Assembly: GCA_017560625.1 (NCBI GenBank)
Contig: JAFZEP010000014.1
Span: forward strand, 1 to 33,652
Direction: 5' to 3'
DNA length: 33,652 nt
Source of the DNA: Bacteroidales bacterium
GTDB taxonomy: Bacteria; Bacteroidota; Bacteroidia; Bacteroidales; UBA932
This document shows, in pieces, positions 16,865 through 26,065 of the stretch. Under the pieces are notes generated by a model that was given only the letters and a program-made list of their open reading frames with translations, was not told the DNA's origin and ran no database searches. Position 1 is the stretch's first letter, and each line of letters starts with the position of its first letter. The translations under genes were made by a program, and so were the position numbers.

Positions 16865-18421
16865 ATGGAGTCTGTAAAAGATCTGATTGTTGACGTTAGT
16901 TCAACAGAAGTCTCGATCGCTTTGATGGAAAACCACAAGCTTATCGAGCTGAACAAGGAGTCCAGCCAGGGTCACAGCTTTTCCGTAGGTGACGTACACC
17001 TCGGAAAGGTAAAGAAGATTCTTCCGGCCCTGAACGCTGCCTTTGTCGACATCGGAGACGAGAAGGAGGCATTTGTCCACTATCTGGATCTGGGACTTTA
17101 CTTTGAGGCTTTCGACGAATTCGTCAAGAGAATCAACCCCAACACAGATGCGAAAGGAATCTACAAGCACATCAAACCGGGTAAGATCCTTGAAAAGGAG
17201 GGACGCATCGAGAATGTGCTTACACCAGGACAGATGATCATCGTCCAGATCGTTAAGGAACCGATCTCGACAAAAGGATCACGACTGACTGCAGAAATTT
17301 CATTGGCAGGACGAAACATCGTACTACTCCCCTTTGCAGAAAGGGTGAGCGTATCCCAGAAGATCTCTTCAAAGGAAGAGAAAAGAAGACTTGAGACACT
17401 TGTCAAGAGTATCCTCCCTAAAAACTACGGAGCTATCATCCGCACAGCTGCAGAAGGCAAGAATGCCGCAGTTCTCGACGCCGAGGTGATGTCGCTCGTG
17501 GAGAAATGGGAAGACTCATGGAAAAAACTGGCCAGATCAAAGGGTGTGCAGCTGCTGTTCACTGAATACAGCAAGACCACCACGATCCTCAGGGACCTCC
17601 TCAACGACTCGTTCAGCAACATCTATGTAAATAACGAGACAATTTACGAGGAAATCCGCAAGTACATCTCGCTGATCTCACCGGAGCAGGAAAAGATTGT
17701 CAAGCTCTACAAAGACAAGGCACCTATCTTTGACCACTTCGAAGTAACGAGACAGATCAAGAGTTCTTTCGGAAAGGTTGTCCCGATCAAGCAGGGAGCA
17801 TACCTGGTGATCGAGCACACAGAGGCACTGCATGTCATCGACGTAAACAGTGGAACCCGTTCAAAGAACAAGGAACAGGAACAGAACACATTCGATGTAA
17901 ACTGCTTTGCCGCCGAGGAGGTCGCAAGACAGCTCAGACTCCGAGACATGGGAGGCATCGTAATAGTGGACTTCATCGACATGGAGTCGAACGAGCACAA
18001 GAATGCCCTCTACAAGAAGATGGTCGAGCTGATGGAGACTGACAGAGCCAAGCACAACGTGCTTCCGCTCACAAAGTTCGGACTCATGCAGATCACAAGG
18101 CAAAGGGTGCGTCCGGCGACCGAGATCAACACTATGGAGGTCTGCCCGGTCTGCAACGGCACCGGAAAGATATCGTCAAGTGTCGTGATAGACGAAGCCA
18201 TCGAAAGAAGGCTCGCCTACTACACCACCGAGAAAAAGTTGACACACCTCACATTGAAGGTAAATCCGATTCTCGGTTCCTACCTCACAAGAGGAATATT
18301 CTCCTCGATCGTGAGCAGATGGAAGAAAAAGTACAGATGTAAGATCGAAGTTGTGGAAACAACTGACTTCACAGTCTTGCAGAATGAATTTTACGATGAA
18401 AAAGGTGGGAAGCTTGATTAG
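16865..18421 (+). CDS. rng: Ribonuclease G (RNase E/G family)
   Basis: This endoribonuclease processes rRNA precursors and mRNA. The 518-residue length fits RNase G rather than the longer RNase E. An S1-like RNA-binding domain covers residues ~38-125 (VGDVHLGKVKKILPALNAAFVDIG). The catalytic core has HVIDVNSG with Asp326 and GGIVIVDFIDM with Asp369, the paired magnesium-binding Asp residues of the family. CPVCNGTG (Cys427, Cys430) is the zinc-link motif used in dimerisation. The stop codon lies inside a hairpin terminator shared with the convergent ettA gene. The gene follows the ribosome-type mini gene but is separated from it by a terminator. Confidence 0.96.
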   Translation: MESVKDLIVDVSSTEVSIALMENHKLIELNKESSQGHSFSVGDVHLGKVKKILPALNAAFVDIGDEKEAFVHYLDLGLYFEAFDEFVKRINPNTDAKGIYKHIKPGKILEKEGRIENVLTPGQMIIVQIVKEPISTKGSRLTAEISLAGRNIVLLPFAERVSVSQKISSKEEKRRLETLVKSILPKNYGAIIRTAAEGKNAAVLDAEVMSLVEKWEDSWKKLARSKGVQLLFTEYSKTTTILRDLLNDSFSNIYVNNETIYEEIRKYISLISPEQEKIVKLYKDKAPIFDHFEVTRQIKSSFGKVVPIKQGAYLVIEHTEALHVIDVNSGTRSKNKEQEQNTFDVNCFAAEEVARQLRLRDMGGIVIVDFIDMESNEHKNALYKKMVELMETDRAKHNVLPLTKFGLMQITRQRVRPATEINTMEVCPVCNGTGKISSSVVIDEAIERRLAYYTTEKKLTHLTLKVNPILGSYLTRGIFSSIVSRWKKKYRCKIEVVETTDFTVLQNEFYDEKGGKLD

Positions 18422-18436
18422 CTTCCCACCTTTTTT
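18399..18436. terminator. Bidirectional terminator between rng and ettA
   Basis: A perfect 16-bp stem (18399-18414 with 18420-18435) has loop TGATT and an A-tract and T-tract on its outer ends. It overlaps the last codons and stop of rng and lies 20 bp past the ettA stop on the other strand. Confidence 0.85.
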
Positions 18437-18455
18437 CGTTATAGAGTCTTTATTG

Positions 18456-20135
18456 TTACGCCTCCATGAGTTTCTTGTACTTGAAGCGCTTAGGCTCCTC
18501 GTTTCCGAGACGACGCTTCTTGTTATCCTCGTACTCTGAGTATGTTCCCTCGAAGAAGTAAACCTGCGAGTCACCCTCGAATGCAAGGATGTGAGTTGCG
18601 ATACGATCGAGGAACCAACGGTCGTGTGAAATCACGACAGCACAACCTGCGAAGTTCTCAAGACCTTCCTCGAGAGCACGGATTGTGTTTACGTCAACGT
18701 CGTTGGTAGGCTCGTCGAGGAGGAGGACGTTTCCTTCATCCTTGAGAGTAAGGGCAAGGTGGAGACGGTTTCTCTCACCACCTGAAAGGATGCCGCAAAG
18801 CTTCTCCTGGTCTGCTCCAGAGAAGTTGAAGCGTGAAACGTATGCACGGGCATTCACCTCTCTCTTGCCAAGGCGTACGAACTCTGAGTTCTCAGCGATT
18901 GTCTCATATACTGTCTTCTCAGGATCGATGCTCTTGTGCTGCTGGTCTACATAAGCGATCTTCACTGTCTCACCGAGTGTGATCTCACCGGTGTCTGGAG
19001 TGTCGAGACCCATGATGAGGCGGAAGAGGGTTGTCTTACCCGCACCGTTAGGACCGATCACACCTACGATACCTGCTGGAGGAAGCACGAAGTTGAGGTT
19101 TTCATAAAGAAGCTTGTCACCATATGCCTTTGAGACGTTCTTGAACTCGATGACCTTGTTTCCGAGTCTTGGTCCGTTAGGGATGAAGATCTCGAGAGCC
19201 TGCTCTTTCTCACGGCCGTCGTCAGCAGCGAGTTTCTCGTATGCACCCAGACGAGCCTTAGACTTGGCGTGACGTGCCTTAGGAGCCATGCGCACCCACT
19301 CGAGCTCGCGCTCAAGGGCCTTACGGCGCTTGCTCTCCTGCTTCTCCTCCTGTGCAAGACGTGTACTCTTCTGATCGAGCCATGAAGAATAGTTACCCTT
19401 CCATGGAATACCCTCACCTCTGTCGAGCTCGAGGATCCAGCCTGCTACATTGTCAAGGAAGTAACGGTCGTGGGTAACTGCGATGACAGTACCCTTGTAC
19501 TGCTGGAGGTGAGCCTCAAGCCACTGGATACTCTCTGTATCAAGGTGGTTGGTAGGCTCGTCAAGAAGGAGAACATCAGGCTGGCGGAGCAGAAGGCGGC
19601 AAAGAGCCACACGACGACGCTCACCACCTGAGAGTGTGCTTACCTTCGCATCTGATGGAGGACACTGAAGAGCATCCATCGCTCTCTCTAGCTTTGAATC
19701 GATCTCCCATCCGCCGCAGTGCTCAATCTTCTCTGTAAGTTCGCCCTGACGCTCGATGAGAGCTGCCATCTCCTCGTCAGACATAGGCTCACAGAACTTC
19801 ATGTTGACTTCCTCATACTCCTTGAGAACGTCCATGATCTCCTGAACACCCTCCTGCACTACCTCGATAACGGTCTTGTCTGGATCCATCTGAGGTTCCT
19901 GCTCAAGGTAACCTACAGAATAGCCCGGCGCCCATACTACCTCACCCTGGTATCCCTTCTCGATACCTGCGATGATCTTCATCAAAGTAGACTTACCGGA
20001 ACCGTTGAGACCCACGATACCGATCTTCGCTCCATAGAAGAACGAAAGGTAGATATCCTTCAGGATCACCCTATTGTTGTGAGGCAGGATCTTGCCCACC
20101 CCGTTCATCGAAAAAATGATTTTCTCGTCTGCCAT
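18456..20135 (-). CDS. ettA: ABC-F translation factor EttA
   Basis: EttA is a cytoplasmic ATPase without membrane segments. It binds the ribosomal E site and gates entry of ribosomes into elongation according to energy status. The 559-residue protein has two ABC cassettes. The first has GLNGSGKST, STLSGGERRR and LLLDEPTNHLD, with the long arm insertion (~95-160) characteristic of EttA. A charged linker follows. The second has GPNGAGKTT, LSGGERNR and LLLDEPTNDVD. Length and the DVD variant of the second Walker B fit EttA rather than Uup or YheS. A TATCTTTG -7 element at 20166-20173 (- strand) suggests its own promoter. Confidence 0.95.
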   Translation of the reverse strand: MADEKIIFSMNGVGKILPHNNRVILKDIYLSFFYGAKIGIVGLNGSGKSTLMKIIAGIEKGYQGEVVWAPGYSVGYLEQEPQMDPDKTVIEVVQEGVQEIMDVLKEYEEVNMKFCEPMSDEEMAALIERQGELTEKIEHCGGWEIDSKLERAMDALQCPPSDAKVSTLSGGERRRVALCRLLLRQPDVLLLDEPTNHLDTESIQWLEAHLQQYKGTVIAVTHDRYFLDNVAGWILELDRGEGIPWKGNYSSWLDQKSTRLAQEEKQESKRRKALERELEWVRMAPKARHAKSKARLGAYEKLAADDGREKEQALEIFIPNGPRLGNKVIEFKNVSKAYGDKLLYENLNFVLPPAGIVGVIGPNGAGKTTLFRLIMGLDTPDTGEITLGETVKIAYVDQQHKSIDPEKTVYETIAENSEFVRLGKREVNARAYVSRFNFSGADQEKLCGILSGGERNRLHLALTLKDEGNVLLLDEPTNDVDVNTIRALEEGLENFAGCAVVISHDRWFLDRIATHILAFEGDSQVYFFEGTYSEYEDNKKRRLGNEEPKRFKYKKLMEA

Positions 20136-20165
20136 ATATTTATTGTTTGATTTTCAATCCGGGTA

Positions 20166-20173
20166 CAAAGATA
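20166..20173 (-). promoter_or_regulatory. Probable -7 element for ettA
   Basis: TATCTTTG on the - strand matches TAnnTTTG. It lies 30 bp upstream of the ettA ATG, right beside the stop codon of the preceding regulator gene. No clear TTTG -33 element is seen at the right distance. Confidence 0.5.
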
Positions 20174-20176
20174 ATC

Positions 20177-21271
20177 TTATTTTCCCTTTCTGAATATCCT
20201 GATCTTCTCTTTTCTGCACCAATCACTTGGATTCTCTCCCATGAAGAGCCGGAAAGCCATGTTATATGAGACGATCGTGTTGAAACCGCACATAGGCCAC
20301 AGCTCGGCAACCTTCAGTTCCGGATTTTTCCTGAAGCATTCAACCGAATACATCACACGATGATAGTTCACGAACTGACAGAAATTACGTCCAGTGTACT
20401 GGCTGATGGCACGCGAGATATACAGCTTGTTGGTAAACACTACAGACACTATGTCATTGATAGTCAGATCGCCTTTCAGAAACGGCTTCTCCTTCTCAAA
20501 ATACTCAAGCACCCTTTCGTATATATCCTTGAATATGTCATCCTCTCGGGGCACGAGATTAGTCTGCTCCGACGGCAATATCTTCATAGACTCGACTATT
20601 CTCCTCTCCTGACGTCTGTAGAAGACAAACAGGGAGTCAGTGGACATGCGGATGCCATACGCAGCCACGGTCGCATCCATCAGCACGGCCACCACGCATG
20701 TAAAAGTCGGGTATTCAAACCCGGTAAACACCACAATGCAGATCTGAAGCAGCACAACAGTGACATAGAAGGAGTCCACCACGAAAGCCAGGCTCGCCCA
20801 CACTGTGCCAGCCTGCATCACAGCCCTCACCTCCCGGACGCGCATCCATATTCCCCACAGGAAAAACAGGACAAAAAGGACCGTCAGGAACGCTGATGCA
20901 TACTTATAGATCAGAACTCCCGGGTGGCTCGACAGGGAAAACATGCACAGGACATGGAACAAAGACAGTATGACCATCACCGCAATGCTGATCCTCACCA
21001 GATTGATGCATCGGGAGACCGGCCATACGGAAGATGAAAGAAGCATCAACGGGATCAAAGCCAGCATCACATCGAATAGAAAGCGTATCTCAAGACCTTC
21101 TCCCGAGGCAAGGAGATCACATATGACCAACAACGAATCTGCATAAAGCACGATGGCAAGAAGCCAGTGGCGGCGCTCCGTCAATTCTTTATATCTGTAG
21201 TTTCTTATGACTTGAAATGTCGCTACCGAGAGCGACATGACAACAATTATTGCGGCAACAAAATTTTCCAT
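20177..21271 (-). CDS. Membrane-anchored AraC-family regulator
   Basis: An earlier in-frame start at 21340 exists, but its 23 extra codons run through an intergenic palindrome. The ATG at 21271 (364 residues) is preceded by a -7 element (21293-21300). The first ~210 residues hold six or seven hydrophobic helices with short loops. After a charged linker (YRRQERRIVES) comes a C-terminal AraC/XylS double helix-turn-helix (~265-355: LTINDIVSVVF, YISRAISQYTG, VAELWPMCGFN, AFRLFMGENPSDW). Such membrane-AraC fusions occur in Bacteroidetes; the membrane part may sense a ligand or signal directly. Targets are unknown. It lies downstream of the yitT pair but is separated from it by a hairpin. Confidence 0.85.
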   Translation of the reverse strand: MENFVAAIIVVMSLSVATFQVIRNYRYKELTERRHWLLAIVLYADSLLVICDLLASGEGLEIRFLFDVMLALIPLMLLSSSVWPVSRCINLVRISIAVMVILSLFHVLCMFSLSSHPGVLIYKYASAFLTVLFVLFFLWGIWMRVREVRAVMQAGTVWASLAFVVDSFYVTVVLLQICIVVFTGFEYPTFTCVVAVLMDATVAAYGIRMSTDSLFVFYRRQERRIVESMKILPSEQTNLVPREDDIFKDIYERVLEYFEKEKPFLKGDLTINDIVSVVFTNKLYISRAISQYTGRNFCQFVNYHRVMYSVECFRKNPELKVAELWPMCGFNTIVSYNMAFRLFMGENPSDWCRKEKIRIFRKGK

Positions 21272-21292
21272 TTCCCCTGATTTTACGTTTAG

Positions 21293-21300
21293 CAAAAATA
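21293..21300 (-). promoter_or_regulatory. Probable -7 element of the AraC-type gene
   Basis: TATTTTTG on the - strand matches TAnnTTTG. Transcription would begin near 21286, downstream of the longer alternative start codon, so it supports the ATG at 21271. Confidence 0.5.
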
Positions 21301-21306
21301 TACAAA

Positions 21307-21338
21307 GTCCCCCTCCCAGAGGCTTCTGGAAGGGGGAC
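21307..21338 (-). terminator. GC-rich hairpin after the yitT pair
   Basis: A stem of about 14 bp with one mismatch (GTCCCCCT... with ...AGGGGGAC) is followed on the - strand by TTTGTATATTTTT. It would terminate the leuS/yitT operon, and in style it belongs with the other GC palindromes of the window. Beside it (21349-21384) are two copies of a T5-6-C-T8-A3-4 tract with a 19-bp period. Confidence 0.6.
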
Positions 21339-21389
21339 ATTCGTCACATTTTTCTTTTTTTTAAAATTTTTTCTTTTTTTTAAACAAAA

Positions 21390-22334
21390 TTACCGCTTTG
21401 TTTTCACTTTTATCGTATCGAAGCCCTGGCCATATACTCCCATGACTGATGAAACTGAAAGGAATGCCTCGGAATCAATGGTCTTCACATAGCGGAGGAG
21501 CAGGTTCAGATCGGCTTTTCTGGTAACGACCATGATGACCTGCTTCTCTTCCTTAGAGTACCAGCCCTTTGCAGGAAGCACTGTCACACCTCTCTTCATG
21601 TCGAACGCAATCGCGTCTGCCATCTCTTCAACCTTCTTGGTGAAGATGAACACCTGGACTGACTGCTTCGAACCTGAAATATAGAGGTCGATCGCATATC
21701 CGCAGACTGCAACCTGCATGAGACCGAAGATCACAAGCGCAACTTTCGGTGCAGCATCCAGAAGCACTCCATTGGCATCCTTCAATGGAAGAAGGAGCGA
21801 CGAAAGGATGATGATGACGTCGATGATAAGGATGATCTTGCCCGGAGATGCTGGTCTGAACTTGCACCATACGAGAGCGATGATGTCAGTACCACCGGTA
21901 CTGCCGCCCTGAGACATCGACAATCCGATACCGACACCGGCCATTATACCACCAAGAACAGCACAGACAATCTCACCCTGCGTTGCAAAATATGTCGTGA
22001 ACTCTGTAGGAATGTATCTTTGGGTCAGTTCCAGCATGATCGAGGTCATGATGATTGCAAAGATCGTCTTGGCTCCGAATCCCGTTCCAAGAACCTTGGT
22101 TCCGATCAAAAGAAGAAGGATGTTCATGACAAAGTATGTCACAGACAGATGAATGAGACCTCCGGTAGCATACTGCAAAAGTGCCGAGAAACCTGTCACT
22201 CCACCACCGAGCATGCTGTTTGGGGTAAGGAACAATGCCCATCCCAAGGCATACAGGGTAAGACCTAGGGTAATGAGAAGATATTCCTTGGCAAGAGTAA
22301 GATGCGATGTGTTCAGAATACGTTTTTTTGTCAT
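21390..22334 (-). CDS. YitT-family membrane protein (second of tandem pair)
   Basis: The 314-residue protein has five or six membrane helices in its first ~205 residues, with the YitT motifs GGGVTGFSALL and GGSTGGTDIIAL. A C-terminal soluble DUF2179 domain follows (VQVFIFTKK, RGVTVLPAKGWYS, VMVVTRK). Members are widespread inner-membrane proteins of unknown function, with a PII/ACT-like cytoplasmic domain. The start codon overlaps the stop of the preceding paralogue (ATGA), so the two are translationally coupled and may form a hetero-oligomer (inference). A hairpin terminator follows. Confidence 0.9.
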   Translation of the reverse strand: MTKKRILNTSHLTLAKEYLLITLGLTLYALGWALFLTPNSMLGGGVTGFSALLQYATGGLIHLSVTYFVMNILLLLIGTKVLGTGFGAKTIFAIIMTSIMLELTQRYIPTEFTTYFATQGEIVCAVLGGIMAGVGIGLSMSQGGSTGGTDIIALVWCKFRPASPGKIILIIDVIIILSSLLLPLKDANGVLLDAAPKVALVIFGLMQVAVCGYAIDLYISGSKQSVQVFIFTKKVEEMADAIAFDMKRGVTVLPAKGWYSKEEKQVIMVVTRKADLNLLLRYVKTIDSEAFLSVSSVMGVYGQGFDTIKVKTKR

Positions 22335-23260
22335 GCCTTGACCTCCTCTGATTTATTCTTTTTATTTGCTTTAAAACCTGTCTTGACTTCTTCAAAGCCC
22401 TCGCCGTACACACTCATCGCTGTCGACACTGACACAAATGCCTTCGGATCTATGGCCTTTATCTCTTTAATAACCTCATTCATCTGGTATTTTCTTGAGA
22501 CGATGAGCAGCACCTTGCTCTCTTTCTGAGAGTACCAACCCACTGACTGCAGTGCAGTCACACCTCTATGGACATCATGGATTATATGGTCTGCAATCTC
22601 ATGAAACTTCGACGAGAACACAAGGATCTGCACTGACGACTTGTTACCCAGAAGCACATAATCGATTCCAAATGAAAAACCGAGCATGATGATATAGGCG
22701 TACACCACATCGATCAGAGTCTTGTCCGGAATGAAAAGCAGCGTGGCGATGATGAAGATATCCGTGTAGAGATATACCTTTCCAGGCGACACAGGCCAGT
22801 ACTTGTTGATGATCATGGCAATGATGTCTGTTCCGCCGGAACTTCCTCCGCGCAGGAGGACGATTCCCAGACCGACAGCCTCCATGGCAGCTCCGATAAG
22901 GGCAGCAAGAAGCTTCTCATCATTTTCCACAAACCCTGTGTATTTCAACGCCTCAAATTCAGGAAGCACGTTGAAAAGCACCGAGGTAAGCACAATCACG
23001 TAGATGGTCTTGATGCCGAACGCCCTTCCCAAGGAAAGGAAGCCGATGACCAGAAGGCCGATGTTCATGATCCAATACGGAATACCCATCGGAATCGCTC
23101 CGTTTGTGGCATACTCGATGATGGTACACAAACCTGTCAGTCCGCCGCTGGCAAGACCTGTAGGAATGATGATCGAGGTCCACGCCATACAGAATATGAC
23201 GGAACCTACGGTCATCAGGAAATAATCCCACAAAAGGTTTAGAACCTTGTTATTTTTCAT
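22331..23260 (-). CDS. YitT-family membrane protein (first of tandem pair)
   Basis: The 309-residue protein has the same layout as the next gene: hydrophobic helices with ASGGLTGLCTIIEY and GGSSGGTDIIAM, then a DUF2179 domain (VQILVFSSK, RGVTALQSVGWYS, VLLIVSRK). It ends in a Lys/Glu-rich tail. It starts 14 bp after leuS and overlaps the second paralogue by 4 bp, so leuS-yitT-yitT is almost certainly one transcript. Function is unknown for the family; association with leuS does not by itself indicate a role in translation. Confidence 0.9.
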   Translation of the reverse strand: MKNNKVLNLLWDYFLMTVGSVIFCMAWTSIIIPTGLASGGLTGLCTIIEYATNGAIPMGIPYWIMNIGLLVIGFLSLGRAFGIKTIYVIVLTSVLFNVLPEFEALKYTGFVENDEKLLAALIGAAMEAVGLGIVLLRGGSSGGTDIIAMIINKYWPVSPGKVYLYTDIFIIATLLFIPDKTLIDVVYAYIIMLGFSFGIDYVLLGNKSSVQILVFSSKFHEIADHIIHDVHRGVTALQSVGWYSQKESKVLLIVSRKYQMNEVIKEIKAIDPKAFVSVSTAMSVYGEGFEEVKTGFKANKKNKSEEVKA

Positions 23261-23274
23261 AGGTTGAACTGCAG

Positions 23275-26040
23275 TTATTTTACTACAATGTTTACAATCT
23301 TTCCTGGAACAACGATAACTTTCACGATGTTGCCCTCGCCCACATACTTGGCAGTCTGCTCGAGTCCGCGGACATGTGCATCCACTGCCTCGCGTGACAT
23401 GTCGAGAGGGAGTTCCACTGTGAAGCGTGTCTTACCGTTGAACGACACAGCATAAGTGCAGCTGTTCTCGATAGTGTAAGCCTCGACATACTCAGGGAAC
23501 GCTGCGAATGTGATGCTTTCCTTATGTCCGAGAGCCTCCCAGAGTTCCTCAGCCACGTGCGGAGCAAACGGTGAAAGAAGAACGATAAGCTGCTCAAGAA
23601 TCTCACGCTTAGTACACTTGAGGTCAGTGAGTTCATTCACTGCGATCATGAATGCGCTGACAGCTGTATTGAATGAGAACGCCTCAATGTCTGTGCGCAC
23701 CTTGCCGATGAGCTTGTGAAGCGCCTTGAGCTCCTCTGGTGTCGCCTTCTCGTCAGTCACGATGAAGCCGTCACGGTCGTAGAAGAGTCTCCAGACCTTC
23801 TTGATGAAGCGGTTCACTCCGTCGATACCCTTTGTATCCCATGGCTTAGACTGCTCGAGAGGGCCAAGGAACATTTCATAGAGACGCAGAGTATCTGCGC
23901 CGTAAGTGTCACAGATGAGGTCTGGGTTCACTACGTTGAACATAGACTTGGACATCTTCTCCACTGCCCATCCGCAGATGTACTCGCCATCCTCGAGGAT
24001 GAACTCGGCTGTAGCATACTCCGGCATCCAGGCCTTGAATGCCTCAAGGTCGAGACGGTCGTTGCGTACGATGTTCACGTCTACATGGATCTCAGTTGTC
24101 TCATACTGATCCTTGAGTCCGAGAGATACGAATGTATTTGTGCCGATGATACGGTATACGAAGTTTGAACGTCCCTGGATCATACCCTGGTTGATGAGCT
24201 TTCTGAAAGGCTCCTTCTTGCAGATATATCCGAGGTCGAAGAGGAACTTGTTCCAGAAGCGTGAGTAGATAAGGTGACCTGTAGCGTGCTCTGTACCACC
24301 GATGTAAAGGTCTACATCCTGCCAGTAGCCGTTTGCCTCCCCGCTCACGAGAGCCTCACTGTTGTGAGGATCCATGTAACGGAGATAGTATGCGCTGCTT
24401 CCTGCGAAACCAGGCATTGTGCTCATCTCGATCTGGTAGCCGTCATATGTCCAGTCCTTTGCACGTCCGAGAGGTGGCTCACCTGTCTCTGTAGGGAGGA
24501 ACTTGTCCACCTCAGGAAGCTGAAGCGGAAGATCTGCAAGTGTCATAGGGGTTGCGACACCGTCCTTGAAATACATCGGGAACGGCTCACCCCAATATCT
24601 CTGACGTGAGAAGATCGCATCGCGAAGACGATAGTTCACCTTTCTATGTCCGATGCCATGCTTCTCGACATAGTCGATTGCTGCAGGAATAGCCTCCTTC
24701 ACTGTAAGACCGTTGAGGAAGCCTGAGTTGCACATGATGCCCTCCTTGGCGTCGAAGCTTGACTCGCTCACGTCGCAGCCCTCGATGAGAGGGATGATAG
24801 GAAGGTTGAATGTCTTGGCAAATGCATAGTCACGGCTGTCGTGAGCCGGAACTGCCATGATGGCACCAGTACCATAACCTGCGAGAACATACTCACCGAT
24901 CCATACCGGAACCTTCTCGCCTGTGAGAGGGTTGACTGCGTAAGATCCTGAGAATACGCCGGTTACCTTGCGGGCTTCCATCATTCTCTCACGCTCTGTC
25001 TTCTTCTTTGCCATAGCGAGATACTCCTCTACAGCCTCCTTCTGCTCAGGTGTAGTGAGCTTTTCAACCCACTCGCTCTCCGGAGCAAGAACCATGAATG
25101 TCACACCGAACACTGTGTCTGCACGGGTAGTGAAGATAGTCATGTCATACTCCTGCTCGCCGTTTGACACCTTGAAGTTCATCTCAGCACCCTGGCTCTT
25201 GCCGATCCAGTTGCGCTGCATGTCCTTAAGCGAATCTGTCCAGTCGAGCTCCTCCATATCCTCAAGGAGACGTCCTGCATATGCAGAGACTCTGAGCTGC
25301 CACTGTGTCATCTTCTTCTGCTCCACTGGATGACCTCCACGCACTGAATAGCCTTCCTTGACCTCGTCGTTGGCAAGCACTGTTCCGAGAGCCGGACACC
25401 AGTTCACTGCTGTTTCTCCCTGATATGCAATACGATACTGCATGAGTACAGCAGCCTTTTCCTTATCTGTGAATGAAGCCCACTGCTCAGCTGTGAAAGG
25501 AGCGACCTCACCGCACGCTGCATCTACAGCTGCGCTTCCACCCTGTGCAAAAGCAGCCTCAAGGTCAGCGATAGGACGAGCCTTCTGCTCTACGTTGTCA
25601 TACCAGCTGTCGAACATCTTGAGGAATGCCCACTGAGTCCACTTGTAGTACTCAGGATCGCATGTGCGCACCTCACGTGACCAGTCATAAGAGAAGCCGA
25701 TACGGTCCATCTGCTGACGGTAGCGTGCGATGTTCTTCTCTGTTGTCACAGCAGGATGCTGACCTGTCTGGATGGCATACTGCTCTGCCGGAAGACCGAA
25801 GGCGTCATAACCCATCGGATGAAGCACGTTGAAACCGCAAAGACGCTTGTAACGGCTGTAGATATCGCTCGCGATGTATCCGAGCGGGTGTCCCACATGA
25901 AGACCCGCACCTGACGGATATGGGAACATGTCGAGAACATAATATTTTGGCTTTGAGTTGTCTACCTCTGCCTTGAATGTATGGTTGGCAGCCCAATAGG
26001 CCTGCCATTTACGCTCAATTTCTTTAAAATTGTAGTCCAT
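23275..26040 (-). CDS. leuS: Leucyl-tRNA synthetase
   Basis: This enzyme charges tRNA-Leu with leucine in the cytoplasm. The 921-residue length is usual for Bacteroidetes, longer than the E. coli enzyme because of insertions. The class-I signature HVGH lies at 48-51 ([15 protein letters not shown]). The CP1 editing domain contains [15 protein letters not shown], and KMSKS is at 695-699 ([16 protein letters not shown]). The extra segment before KMSKS (~640-690) is a lineage-typical insertion. The anticodon-binding and C-terminal domains are complete. The gene begins 25 bp after the M28-like gene and is followed 14 bp later by the yitT pair. Confidence 0.98.
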   Translation of the reverse strand: MDYNFKEIERKWQAYWAANHTFKAEVDNSKPKYYVLDMFPYPSGAGLHVGHPLGYIASDIYSRYKRLCGFNVLHPMGYDAFGLPAEQYAIQTGQHPAVTTEKNIARYRQQMDRIGFSYDWSREVRTCDPEYYKWTQWAFLKMFDSWYDNVEQKARPIADLEAAFAQGGSAAVDAACGEVAPFTAEQWASFTDKEKAAVLMQYRIAYQGETAVNWCPALGTVLANDEVKEGYSVRGGHPVEQKKMTQWQLRVSAYAGRLLEDMEELDWTDSLKDMQRNWIGKSQGAEMNFKVSNGEQEYDMTIFTTRADTVFGVTFMVLAPESEWVEKLTTPEQKEAVEEYLAMAKKKTERERMMEARKVTGVFSGSYAVNPLTGEKVPVWIGEYVLAGYGTGAIMAVPAHDSRDYAFAKTFNLPIIPLIEGCDVSESSFDAKEGIMCNSGFLNGLTVKEAIPAAIDYVEKHGIGHRKVNYRLRDAIFSRQRYWGEPFPMYFKDGVATPMTLADLPLQLPEVDKFLPTETGEPPLGRAKDWTYDGYQIEMSTMPGFAGSSAYYLRYMDPHNSEALVSGEANGYWQDVDLYIGGTEHATGHLIYSRFWNKFLFDLGYICKKEPFRKLINQGMIQGRSNFVYRIIGTNTFVSLGLKDQYETTEIHVDVNIVRNDRLDLEAFKAWMPEYATAEFILEDGEYICGWAVEKMSKSMFNVVNPDLICDTYGADTLRLYEMFLGPLEQSKPWDTKGIDGVNRFIKKVWRLFYDRDGFIVTDEKATPEELKALHKLIGKVRTDIEAFSFNTAVSAFMIAVNELTDLKCTKREILEQLIVLLSPFAPHVAEELWEALGHKESITFAAFPEYVEAYTIENSCTYAVSFNGKTRFTVELPLDMSREAVDAHVRGLEQTAKYVGEGNIVKVIVVPGKIVNIVVK

Positions 26041-26065
26041 GATGTATGTTGTTTTTACTTTTAAC

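Noticed and set aside
21272..21340. Longer start for the AraC-type regulator
   Set aside because: The extra residues are encoded by an intergenic palindrome and T-tract region, and the -7 element at 21293-21300 lies downstream of that start.
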